From contig CAWDUX010000001.1 in assembly GCA_963805605.1 (NCBI GenBank), forward strand, positions 124,001 to 188,000: DNA of 64,000 nucleotides, in the 5' to 3' direction. The notes beneath the pieces were generated by a model. It was not told the origin of the DNA and did no database searches. It saw only the letters and a program-made list of their open reading frames with translations. This DNA is from Actinocatenispora sp963805605 (GTDB taxonomy: Bacteria; Actinomycetota; Actinomycetes; Mycobacteriales; Micromonosporaceae). Shown here piece after piece: positions 19,944 to 27,836 of the stretch. The position numbers and the translations under genes are program-made. Every line of letters starts with the position of its first letter. The first letter of the stretch is position 1.

Positions 19944-21274
19944 TGCTGTGTCAACGCGGACAGGGCGGTGTTGGGATCTTCGATCAGCCGGTCGAGTACC
20001 CGGCGGAACGCGGCCAGTATCGCCTCCGCGGTGCTGCCGGACAGCAGTTCGGCGTTGATGTCCAGATGACCGGCCAGCACCGGACCCGACGCGGTGACGG
20101 TGAGCGTCAGGTTCTCACCGTCCCAGTCCCGTTCGTCGCGTACGACGGTGTCGGGTGCGGTGGCCCGGGGCCGCATCAGGGCACCGGCCACCGTCCGTTC
20201 GCCGGCGTCCTCCGGCACCAGGTTGAACCACACCTGGAACAGCCGGGCCAACCCCTCCCGTACCCCGATGCCTTCCGGCGCAATGATCCGGTCGACCACC
20301 GTACGCAGCGGCACCGCGGCGTGGTCGTAGGCGTCCAGTACCGATCCGCGTACCCGGCACAGCAGTTCGGCCCCGGTCGGATCGTCGGACAGCTGCGGCC
20401 GCAGCACCGTGACCCGGGCCAGCAGCCCGACCACCGCCTCGGATCCGGGGGCGTCCCGGCCGGCGAGCAACGAGGCGACCGCGATGTCGTCGGCTCCGCT
20501 GACCGAGCGCAACGCGGCGAGGAACGCGGTCAGCAGCACCATGTACGGGCTCACCCGCCGGGCGCGAGCGAGTGAACGCATCCGGTCCGGTAGCGGCGCG
20601 GGCCAACGGAACTCGCGCCGCTCGCTGCGGTACTCCCGTACCTCCTCGCGGGAGCGCCCTGCCGGCAGGTGCAGTGCCGGCAGGGGCAGTGCTGCGGGCA
20701 GCGGCAGCACCCTCGGCCGCCAGTACCCGGTCGCGCCGGCCAGCCCGTCGGACAGTGCGGCACGCTCGGCGGCGACGACGGGACGGTAGCTGCTGGTGGG
20801 CCGGTCGCTGTCGGCGCCGGCAGCCAGATCGTCGGCCAGCAGCGACATCGACCATCCGTCGGCGATGATGTGGTGCACCGCGAGCAGCAGTACGTGCGGC
20901 TGTTGCGTACCACGCAGCAGCGTAACTCTCCACAATGGAGTCTCGGTCAGCTCGAACGGGGTGGCGCGCTCGGCGCGCTCGTACCGGCTGATCTCCGCGT
21001 CCCACTGCGACGCGTCCTGCTGACCCAGATCGACCCACCGGATCCTGGCCGGCACGGCGTCCTCGACGACCTGGGACGCCACCCCGGCGTCGACCGTGAA
21101 GCGGGTACGCAGCGACTCGTGCCGCCGTACGCTCGCCGCGAGCGCGGCATGCAACGCATCCCGGTCGAGGGGTCCGGTCAGCTCGTACGAGCGCAGGATC
21201 ACCGCCGGCGAACCAGGCCGCCGCCGGTCGTGGTTCCAGTAGACGGTCTGGAATGCCGACAGCGCAGCGCTCAC
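19940..21274 (-). CDS. Free-standing condensation-domain protein
   Basis: 444 residues, a single C domain with no A or PCP partner. The active-site motif is intact: VHHIIADGWS. The DNA-latch region (VASLLAGRDAPGSEAVVGLLA) is recognisable. Candidate roles are release of the peptide by condensation with an external amine or alcohol, transfer of the acyl group, or tailoring on a carrier. It reads toward the NRPS operon and is transcribed with the lipoprotein gene, to which it is coupled by ATGA (its ATG at 21274). The stops of this gene and the ligase/PCP gene share the palindrome CTAG (19940-19943). Confidence 0.85.
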   Translation of the reverse strand: MSAALSAFQTVYWNHDRRRPGSPAVILRSYELTGPLDRDALHAALAASVRRHESLRTRFTVDAGVASQVVEDAVPARIRWVDLGQQDASQWDAEISRYERAERATPFELTETPLWRVTLLRGTQQPHVLLLAVHHIIADGWSMSLLADDLAAGADSDRPTSSYRPVVAAERAALSDGLAGATGYWRPRVLPLPAALPLPALHLPAGRSREEVREYRSERREFRWPAPLPDRMRSLARARRVSPYMVLLTAFLAALRSVSGADDIAVASLLAGRDAPGSEAVVGLLARVTVLRPQLSDDPTGAELLCRVRGSVLDAYDHAAVPLRTVVDRIIAPEGIGVREGLARLFQVWFNLVPEDAGERTVAGALMRPRATAPDTVVRDERDWDGENLTLTVTASGPVLAGHLDINAELLSGSTAEAILAAFRRVLDRLIEDPNTALSALTQH

Positions 21275-22650
21275 CGGGCGGCCTTCTCCCAGCCGGTCCG
21301 CACCCGGCTGATCAGACCGGGGTCTGCGCGGTGCCGACCGGTCGGCGCAGCCACGAACTTGCGCCTCGTGATCTGCCCGATGGTGGCCAGATCCCGCAGC
21401 ACGTCGACGGCGGAGTACACGTCGATCTGGTAGGAGCTCGGCAGCGCGGCGAACGCGGCCAGCGTCCTGGCAAGTTGCGGGTCGCTGATGTCCGGGGCCA
21501 CGATCAGGTTCGCCACACCGGGCCCCACCTGGACCCGGGTCACGCCGCTGAGATCGGCGACGGTCGCATGTACCGCCTGTTCCTGCCTACCGTCGAAGAT
21601 CGAACCCTCGAAGACCCAGCTCCCTTCCTGGCCGACGTACGGCGAAGGTTTGCGTACCAGATCGATCGACAGGTAGGAGTCCCACAGTTTGCGCAGCACG
21701 GTGAGCGCCGCAAGGTAGCTGGACCGGTCCCGGACCGTGACCGACTCGATGGCGTGGTCACGCGCGTCGTCGCCGACCCTGAGCCCCGTGACCCCGGGGA
21801 TCTTCACCAGGCGGTCCAGTACCGTACGGACCTTCCCGGTGAACGCCGTCGGGAACAGCTCGTACGACGCCCGTGCCGGCCCCCAGCCGAGGTCGAGCTT
21901 CGAGAACTTGCGGACGTCCACCTTCTTCGACAGGCCGGAGATCAGCGCGTCGAAGCCGATGTCGGCGGGGCTGAAGTAGATGCCTGCCCTCTTCTCCGGA
22001 CCGTTGAAGTATCCGGCGAGATGCGGGTGGCGAATCTGCAGGCCGGCGAGGTGCTGTACGGCGGCACGGTCCAGCCGGAAGTCGAGATCCGGACTGTCGG
22101 TCCATTCCACCACCATCGACCGGTCCGCGGACTCGACCCGGTGCGTACGACGCCCGTCCTCGTGCGCGCCGGCGGCGTCGAAGCCGAGCGCCACCGCGCC
22201 CACGTCCTGCTGCGGTGCGGTCACGATCAGCCCGGACGGCCCGTACGCCGAGGAGGTGGCGCGACCGTCGCGGCGCAGCCACAGCGCCCGGTCCACGTCC
22301 CGGTCCCGGTGCGCCACCGACCACGGGTAGAACTGCGCGTGGAAGCCGTCGACGTCGATCTCGATGCTGCCGTCGTAGCCGTCGTCGTGCCCTTCGAAGT
22401 TCTGCTTCACCTTGCCGACGAGAGCCAGTACCGCCCGGTCGGTGAGGCCCTTGGTCAGGGTGAGCAGGATCAGCACGTCGTGGGGATCCTCGGGGCTGGT
22501 GACGGTCCCGACCTTCCGGACTCCGTTGAGACCGGCCAGCCAGTCATGACGTTCCTTCGCCTGCTCCTGCGGGGTCCGGCTACATCCGGTGAGTAGTCCG
22601 AGCGCGACGGCGCCCGTCACTGCTCCCAGCGTCCGGCGGCTGACGGTCAT
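21271..22650 (-). CDS. Lipoprotein of unknown function
   Basis: 459 residues. A short signal with RR near the start ends in the lipobox LLTGC, so Cys23 would be lipidated and the protein anchored on the outer face of the membrane. The remainder is soluble and mixed in composition. I see no domain I can name. Segment 330-390 (DSYLSIDLVRKPS to SIFDGRQEQAVHATVADLSG) and earlier parts look like repeated alpha/beta units, perhaps a BON-like or substrate-binding arrangement, which is speculative. It is coupled by ATGA to the free-standing C-domain gene, so a role in handling the NRPS product at the cell surface is possible. It could also be the tail of the GH43/PhoD transcription unit, 81 bases upstream. 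Confidence 0.8.
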   Translation of the reverse strand: MTVSRRTLGAVTGAVALGLLTGCSRTPQEQAKERHDWLAGLNGVRKVGTVTSPEDPHDVLILLTLTKGLTDRAVLALVGKVKQNFEGHDDGYDGSIEIDVDGFHAQFYPWSVAHRDRDVDRALWLRRDGRATSSAYGPSGLIVTAPQQDVGAVALGFDAAGAHEDGRRTHRVESADRSMVVEWTDSPDLDFRLDRAAVQHLAGLQIRHPHLAGYFNGPEKRAGIYFSPADIGFDALISGLSKKVDVRKFSKLDLGWGPARASYELFPTAFTGKVRTVLDRLVKIPGVTGLRVGDDARDHAIESVTVRDRSSYLAALTVLRKLWDSYLSIDLVRKPSPYVGQEGSWVFEGSIFDGRQEQAVHATVADLSGVTRVQVGPGVANLIVAPDISDPQLARTLAAFAALPSSYQIDVYSAVDVLRDLATIGQITRRKFVAAPTGRHRADPGLISRVRTGWEKAAR

Positions 22651-22731
22651 ACCGGCATTGTCCCTGCCCCACGCCAGTCACCCGACATGAGCCGGCACCT
22701 GCTGCCCGCCGTACCGGTGCGCGCCGCGAAG

Positions 22732-24276
22732 TCAGACGCGGTTCACCGAGCCGACCGGTGCGCCGGCGTCCAGCTGCCAGCGATCGAAGGTCCGCACCGT
22801 GCCGTCGGGCTGCTCCATCCCGTTGCCCAGCACGTACCCGGTGGTCCACGACGATGCGGTGACCGTGCAGTCGAGGTAGCCGCGCCAGGCATGCAACGAA
22901 CCGCCGGACTCGTACGCGTACTGCACCCGGAACGCGCCGGTGTCGGCGTTGCGGGTGAAGTCGGTGGCGCTGTTGCTGGTCGTCGGCGGTCCGACGAACT
23001 CGGTCGCGACGAGCGCGCTCGCCGCGTCCTGACGCTGGCGGACGTGGGTGACCACCCCGCGGTGGGTGTCGCCGCTGAGTACGACCGGATTGAACGGGCG
23101 GTGCGTCCGGTGGGCGAGCCTGGCAGCGAGGGCGTCGGTGAGTGCACTGCGGTCCGCGTCGTAGCCGGTCCACTTGTCCGCTGCGCCGGCGAACTGCGGG
23201 AACCACGACACCGGCACGCCGGAGCCCACCGCCGTGAAGGTGGCGTGCGACCCGGCCACGGCCCGTACCAGCCAGTCCAGCTGCGCAGCACCGAGGATGG
23301 TGGAGTCCGGCGTACGGTACTGCCGGTCGTCGACCAGCAGCAGGTCCAGGTGCGCACCCCAGCGGACCTGCCGGTGCAAGGGCAGGTGGAATCGCCCGGC
23401 CGCCTCGTCGAAACGCGGCGGCCCACCCCGTACCGGCATGTTCTCCCAGTACGCGCGCAGCGCGTCACCGAACCGCTGCCGGTCGGCGTCGCTCATCTGC
23501 GGGTCGTTGCCGAGGACCCCGTTCCACCATTCGTGGTCGTCCGGTACGGCGTACACCGGCAGCCGGGCGTGCAGCGAACGCAGGCTGTCCCGCGACCTGT
23601 ACTGCCCGTACCGGCGCCGGTAGTCCTCCAGTGACACGCACTCCCGGGCCGGAATGTGCCCGGGGCGGCCGAACTCGTAGATGTAGTCGCCGAGGAACAC
23701 CACGAAGTCCACCTCGTCGCGCGCGGCGATGTCGGCGACCGCGTTGAAGTAGAACTGGCCGCCGCCCGGCTTGGCGATGTTCTGGCAACTGAGCACCGCG
23801 AATCGGGCGTCGACACCGACCGCAGGCACGGGCGCGGTACGGGTGCGCCCCATCGGAGTGCGGAAGCCCGCCGCGTCGAACCGGTAGTAGTAGTGGTGAC
23901 CCGGCCGCAGCCCGGTAACGTCCACATGCACCGACCAGGCGTCCTCGGGCCGGGCGAGTACCGTGCCGGCGGCCAGCGGGTCGTCGAGCCCGGCGACGGT
24001 CTCCGCGACCCGCCATCGGACCGGTACCGGCCCCTGCCCGGTCATGCCGAACCCCGGTTCGGTGGGGGCCGGAGCGAGTCGGGTCCAGAGCACCACCGCC
24101 CCCGGGGTGGCGTCCCCGGAGGCGATGCCGAGGGTGAACGGGTCGGTGCCGATGCTCGTACTGGCGTCGGCGGCCCCCGGAACGGAGACGGCGCCGAACA
24201 CACCCAGCGTCCCCACTGCACCCGCGGTGCGCAGGACGGAACGTCGACTCACCGGGAATTCGGACATCGCGCTCAC
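22732..24276 (-). CDS. Tat-exported PhoD-like alkaline phosphatase/phosphodiesterase (copy 1)
   Basis: 514 residues with the GTG start at 24276 (ATG 24267 is an in-frame alternative). The Tat signal SRRSVLRTAG is followed by a hydrophobic stretch and an Ala-rich cleavage region, so it is secreted folded. PhoD-N domain (~40-135) precedes the metallophosphatase domain with GDYIYE, PDDHEWW, LLLVDDRQYR and SGDTHRG metal-binding motifs. PhoD enzymes hydrolyse phosphomonoesters or diesters, including teichoic acids, using Fe/Ca. The GTG overlaps the stop of the GH43-like gene (GTGA), so the two are made together. Paralogous to the protein at 30929-32458. Confidence 0.9.
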   Translation of the reverse strand: MSAMSEFPVSRRSVLRTAGAVGTLGVFGAVSVPGAADASTSIGTDPFTLGIASGDATPGAVVLWTRLAPAPTEPGFGMTGQGPVPVRWRVAETVAGLDDPLAAGTVLARPEDAWSVHVDVTGLRPGHHYYYRFDAAGFRTPMGRTRTAPVPAVGVDARFAVLSCQNIAKPGGGQFYFNAVADIAARDEVDFVVFLGDYIYEFGRPGHIPARECVSLEDYRRRYGQYRSRDSLRSLHARLPVYAVPDDHEWWNGVLGNDPQMSDADRQRFGDALRAYWENMPVRGGPPRFDEAAGRFHLPLHRQVRWGAHLDLLLVDDRQYRTPDSTILGAAQLDWLVRAVAGSHATFTAVGSGVPVSWFPQFAGAADKWTGYDADRSALTDALAARLAHRTHRPFNPVVLSGDTHRGVVTHVRQRQDAASALVATEFVGPPTTSNSATDFTRNADTGAFRVQYAYESGGSLHAWRGYLDCTVTASSWTTGYVLGNGMEQPDGTVRTFDRWQLDAGAPVGSVNRV

Positions 24277-25322
24277 CGCTTCGGTGGCAGGAACGTCGGT
24301 ACGGTCGGGCTGGCACCGTCATGGCCCCAGTCCAGTACGCCGCCGTAGACCACCCGCCGCCGTTGCGGATCGGTGACCACGCCGTCGAACTGGCACGGGT
24401 CGTTGGTCGGCGAGCAGACCCAGGCGTGCAGGAAGATGCGGCTTGGGCCGCCCGGCCCGCTGACCACATCGGCGCCACCGGGGCCGCACAGGCCGGTGCT
24501 GGCCTGGTCCATCAACACGTGTTCGGTCTTGTCGGCGAACGACCACAGGTCCTTCGAGCGGCGCCAGACGGTCGAGTACCGGCACTGGTCGTACCAGTTT
24601 GCCGAGGCGAACAGCACGTACCAGTCGCCGCGCTGCACCATGACCGGGTTCTCGATGCTGTCGACGTGCCGTAGGAGTTCGTGGCTGACCTCGCCGCGGC
24701 CGTGCAGGCCGTCGGCGGACAGCGGGAACATCCGCAGCGTGCCCGGGGTCTTCTGGGTCTTGTACGTCAGGTAGCGCTGACCGTCGGCGGCCTGGAACGG
24801 CGACGGGTCGATGACCCCCGCGCTCAGGTCGGGCCGGTCCGCGACCGGGTCCTCGCCGCCGAGGATCGGGCAGATCAGTGGCGTGGCGGCGGGCTCGTAC
24901 GGGCCTGCCGGGTGCTCGGCGACCGCGGTGCCGATGCAGCGCTGTCCGGCGAAACCCGTTGCCTGCAGCGCGTAGTACAGCACCCAGCCGGCGGGGGTGT
25001 GTACCGCGTCCGGTGCCCAGACCGCGCCCTTGCCGGACGCCCAGTCGGGCCAGCGGGACAGCGCGTCCGGGCCGGCGACCCATGGGCCGCGCGGGTTGCC
25101 GGCGTGCGCGACGTGGGCGAGTCCACCGGTCATGAAGGCGTAGTAGTCGTTGCCGTCGCGTACCACGCCCGGGTCGGCTGCTCCGCCGGTCGGCGCGTAC
25201 ACGGGTCGTGGTACCGGAGCTGCTGCCGTGGCGTGCTGACCCGGTGTGGTCAGTGCCAGCACGGCCGCGACACCGGCCGTGCTCAGGTACGCCAGGGCGC
25301 GCAGGATCTGCTGACGGCGCAT
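24273..25322 (-). CDS. Secreted GH43-like glycoside hydrolase (copy 1)
   Basis: 349 residues. Sec-type signal (RRQQILRALAYLSTAGVAAVLAL, cleavage after ATAAA). Five-bladed-propeller marks of family 43: ADPGVVRDGNDYYAF near 48 (general base Asp), GAVWAPDAVHTPAGWVLYY, GVIDPSPFQAADGQRY (second Asp) and SIENPVMVQ (probable acid Glu). Expected to cleave an arabinose- or xylose-like linkage outside the cell; the substrate cannot be read. GAGGAAG stands 4 bases before the ATG at 25322. First gene of a reverse-strand unit continuing into PhoD copy 1. Closely similar in layout to the protein at 29826-30896. Confidence 0.85.
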   Translation of the reverse strand: MRRQQILRALAYLSTAGVAAVLALTTPGQHATAAAPVPRPVYAPTGGAADPGVVRDGNDYYAFMTGGLAHVAHAGNPRGPWVAGPDALSRWPDWASGKGAVWAPDAVHTPAGWVLYYALQATGFAGQRCIGTAVAEHPAGPYEPAATPLICPILGGEDPVADRPDLSAGVIDPSPFQAADGQRYLTYKTQKTPGTLRMFPLSADGLHGRGEVSHELLRHVDSIENPVMVQRGDWYVLFASANWYDQCRYSTVWRRSKDLWSFADKTEHVLMDQASTGLCGPGGADVVSGPGGPSRIFLHAWVCSPTNDPCQFDGVVTDPQRRRVVYGGVLDWGHDGASPTVPTFLPPKR

Positions 25323-25383
25323 GTCTTCCTCACAGAGGTCGTCCTGGGCGGGCGACCGTCCGCTGCGGGCCGCGAAGTGAATC

Positions 25384-25395
25384 TACATCGTTGTA
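25384..25395. promoter_or_regulatory. Small palindrome upstream of GH43-like gene
   Basis: TACATCGTTGTA is a TACA-N4-TGTA dyad 62 bases before the GH43-like start. On the reverse strand TAGATT directly follows it and could be a -10, with a TTGCTC 18 bases further up. It resembles operators of sugar-responsive regulators but is short; regulator unknown. Confidence 0.3.
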
Positions 25396-25563
25396 CTAAG
25401 TCAGAGCAAGACTTCGCCGGGCGGAGCTGGCAGGCTCCGGCGACACGATGGGGCAGCAGTCCGAACCACGCGCACCGCGCCGGACACTCACAACCCCCGG
25501 GGCAGCTGTCTGCTCTCCGACCTCAACGCCCAGGCACCTCCGGCTTGCCCTCCGAACTCCCGG

Positions 25564-26904
25564 TCAGGAGGCCGTGACGCCGGTCGTCGCGGCGGAGGTA
25601 TTGGCCGTGCTGCTGGGCGCGGCGCTGGTCGGAGGGGTGGTTGGTGATGGCGAGGTGGTCGGCGACGTGGTTGGCGGCGGCTCGCTGGGCGACGCTGAAT
25701 GCGTGGGTTTCGGCGAGTGCTTCGTCGGCGACGGCGACGCCGACACCGAGGCGGACGCGCTGCTGGACGGGGAGGCACTCTTGTGCCGGCTGCGTTCTAG
25801 CCCGCCGGCCGCGGAACCACCACCCGGGTCGGCGACCACCTCGCCGTCGGCGCTACGGCTCGGTGCCGGGCCCGCTGTCGTACCGGTCGTGGCGTGCTCG
25901 TTGGTCGACGGACCGGAAGGCAACAGGAAGGCGAAGGCAACGGCTGCGGCCGCGACGAGTAGGCCCGCACCGGCGGCGGCGTACGTGCGGCGGGAACGCC
26001 GCGAGGAAGCGCGCCGGGTCGGTACCGCCACGGTCGCGCCCGGCAGCACGCTGGTGGCGTCCGCCACCGGGACGGCGGCCGCAGCCGCCGGGACGAACCT
26101 GGCTCCACCCGGCGCCAGTGCCTCGGTGACCTGCTCCGCGGTGGGGCGCAGAGTCGGGTCCTTGGCCAGCATCGCCATGATCAGCGAGTCCAGCGATTCG
26201 TCGATCTCCGGCCGGATCAGCCGCGGCGCGTCCGGCATGGTGGTCAGGTGCTGGTGCAGTGTGGCCAGCGGGGTGTCCGCGGACAGCGGCGGCCGGCCGA
26301 TCAGCAGCTCGTACAGCACGCAGCCCAGCGCGTACACGTCGGAGGCAGGTACCGCCGGTCCGGCCTGGACCCGCTCCGGGGCCAGGTAGAGGCTGGTGCC
26401 CACGACCTGACCGGTCCGGGTCAGCCCGCATGCGGCCATGTCGGTGAACCGGGCGATGCCGAAATCGCCGATCTTGACCCGGTCCTGCGGCGCGAGCAGC
26501 AGGTTCGCCGGTTTGACGTCCCGGTGCAGGATGCCCTGCTGGTGCGCGGCGGCCAGCCCGGAGGCGACGTGGGCGCCGATGCTCGCCACCCGTTGCGGGG
26601 CCAGTGGCCCGGAGTCAGCCAGTTCGTTGGCAACGGTCCTGCCGTCGAGGGGTTCCATCACCAGGAACAGCCGACCCTCGAAGGTGCCGAAGTCGAGCAC
26701 GGCCACCACGTTGGGGTGGCTCAACCGCCCGGCGGTCTGCGCCTCCATCTGGAAGCGGTCCGCTGCATGTTCGTCAGCACTCCCTGTGACGAGGAGTTTG
26801 ACCGCGACCGGACGATCGAGCACAGTGTCATGGGCCAACCACACTTCGCCCATGCCGCCATGCCCGAGCACCTCGGTGCAGTCGTACCGATCCGCTACCA
26901 GCAT
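25564..26904 (-). CDS. Transmembrane serine/threonine protein kinase
   Basis: 446-residue PknB-type kinase. Cytoplasmic kinase domain ~7-265: glycine loop GHGGMGEV (14-21), catalytic Lys36, HRDVKPAN with Asp129, DFG 147-149 and GTSLYLAPE activation end. A juxtamembrane basic segment (RRASSRRSRR) precedes one transmembrane helix at about 300-320. The remaining ~125 residues lie outside and are almost only Ser, Thr, Pro and Ala, with no PASTA repeats, so a cell-wall-spanning or glycosylated stalk is likely. ATG 26904 is chosen for the GGAAGG ahead of it. Substrates unknown; the divergent Asp23-family gene is the nearest neighbour across a 478-base gap. Confidence 0.93.
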   Translation of the reverse strand: MLVADRYDCTEVLGHGGMGEVWLAHDTVLDRPVAVKLLVTGSADEHAADRFQMEAQTAGRLSHPNVVAVLDFGTFEGRLFLVMEPLDGRTVANELADSGPLAPQRVASIGAHVASGLAAAHQQGILHRDVKPANLLLAPQDRVKIGDFGIARFTDMAACGLTRTGQVVGTSLYLAPERVQAGPAVPASDVYALGCVLYELLIGRPPLSADTPLATLHQHLTTMPDAPRLIRPEIDESLDSLIMAMLAKDPTLRPTAEQVTEALAPGGARFVPAAAAAVPVADATSVLPGATVAVPTRRASSRRSRRTYAAAGAGLLVAAAAVAFAFLLPSGPSTNEHATTGTTAGPAPSRSADGEVVADPGGGSAAGGLERSRHKSASPSSSASASVSASPSPTKHSPKPTHSASPSEPPPTTSPTTSPSPTTPPTSAAPSSTANTSAATTGVTAS

Positions 26905-27382
26905 GGCCCCATCCTTCCCTGGCCGACAACAGGGCGCAAACCGGCCCATTGCGCAGTGACTGGGACCAGCTATTGACGCACTCTTCTCGAAGTCTCATTC
27001 CCGATCGGCGCCGCTCTCAATCCCCGGCCGCGGCCGCCCGCTGTGCCCGCCCCCTGATGCACACGTCCCCTCAGGTACTCGCTGTCACGGCCCACTCTGT
27101 TACACAGAGCCACTTCATGGGGGAGAGCGGATCCTGTCGTGGGTCTCACAGAGCTCACGCCCGAGCGGCCATCAGGGTTGCGGTCGAATTCGATTCCGGT
27201 ACACGGCGATCAGGAGGTACCGGCGTCGGGGGAGAGCCGGAGCTTGTTCTGGGTGCCCGGAGCCGCCACTTTTCTCGGCTCGCTCGGCCCAGGAGGCCGA
27301 GACACGGCCTAGTAGGCTCCCATCGCCGGTCGATGTCGAGTCCGACCGCCCGCCATGCCAGTCAAGCCCAGGGAGATTCATC
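26905..27382. other. 478-base intergenic region between kinase and Asp23-family gene
   Basis: Divergent upstream region for two genes. It holds a perfect small dyad CTCTGT-TAC-ACAGAG at 27095-27109, about 275 bases before the Asp23 start, which could be an operator or transcript hairpin. Open frames crossing the gap have atypical composition and no ribosome site, so I call no gene. No promoter was identified with confidence. Confidence 0.4.
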
Positions 27383-27814
27383 ATGACCGACGCTGTGCAG
27401 AACCCCGCTGACGATCAACCCGCCGTGACTGGCGCGCCGGCGGCGGCCGTGTCAGGTGGCACCTCGGTGTCCGCAGAGGTCATCGAGAAGATCGCCGGCG
27501 CTGCCGCGCGCCAGGTGGAGGGCGTCGCCGACCTCGGCGGCGACGTGGCCCGGTTCTTCGACTCGGTCCTCGACAAGGTCGGCCTGGACCAGGTCGGTGA
27601 CGCCCGTCGCGGAGTGCACGCCGAGATCAAGGGCAGGACGCTGGTCATCACCATCGTCATCGTCATCGAGGCCGGGCACGTGGTCGGCGACGTGACCGAG
27701 GCGGTACGGGTCCAGGCCAAGGAGGCCGTAGAGAAGTACGGCCTGGAGGTCACCAAGGTGGACATCAAGGTCGACGACATCGAGATGGAGAACGGGCCGG
27801 CGGACGGTTCCTGA
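27383..27814 (+). CDS. Asp23/Gls24 family envelope stress protein
   Basis: 143 residues. The Asp23/Gls24 fold is seen from VSAEVIEKIAGAAARQVEGVADLGG, through a variable middle, to a hydrophobic strand VITIVIVIEAGHVVGDVTEAVRVQAKEAVEKYGLEVTKVDIKVDDI. Members are cytosolic but often membrane-anchored by a partner and are linked to cell-envelope stress and alkaline tolerance; in actinomycetes several copies are common. GGGAGA lies ahead of the ATG. Divergent from the Ser/Thr kinase, a possible functional partner. No anchoring partner (AmaP-like) is seen next to it. Confidence 0.88.
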   Translation: MTDAVQNPADDQPAVTGAPAAAVSGGTSVSAEVIEKIAGAAARQVEGVADLGGDVARFFDSVLDKVGLDQVGDARRGVHAEIKGRTLVITIVIVIEAGHVVGDVTEAVRVQAKEAVEKYGLEVTKVDIKVDDIEMENGPADGS

Positions 27815-27836
27815 CCCGTTCCGGCCGGGGCCCGTG

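Noticed and set aside
26949..27386. A 145-codon forward frame filling the gap before the Asp23 gene
   Set aside because: Runs into the Asp23 start in another frame, lacks a ribosome site and has no recognisable content.
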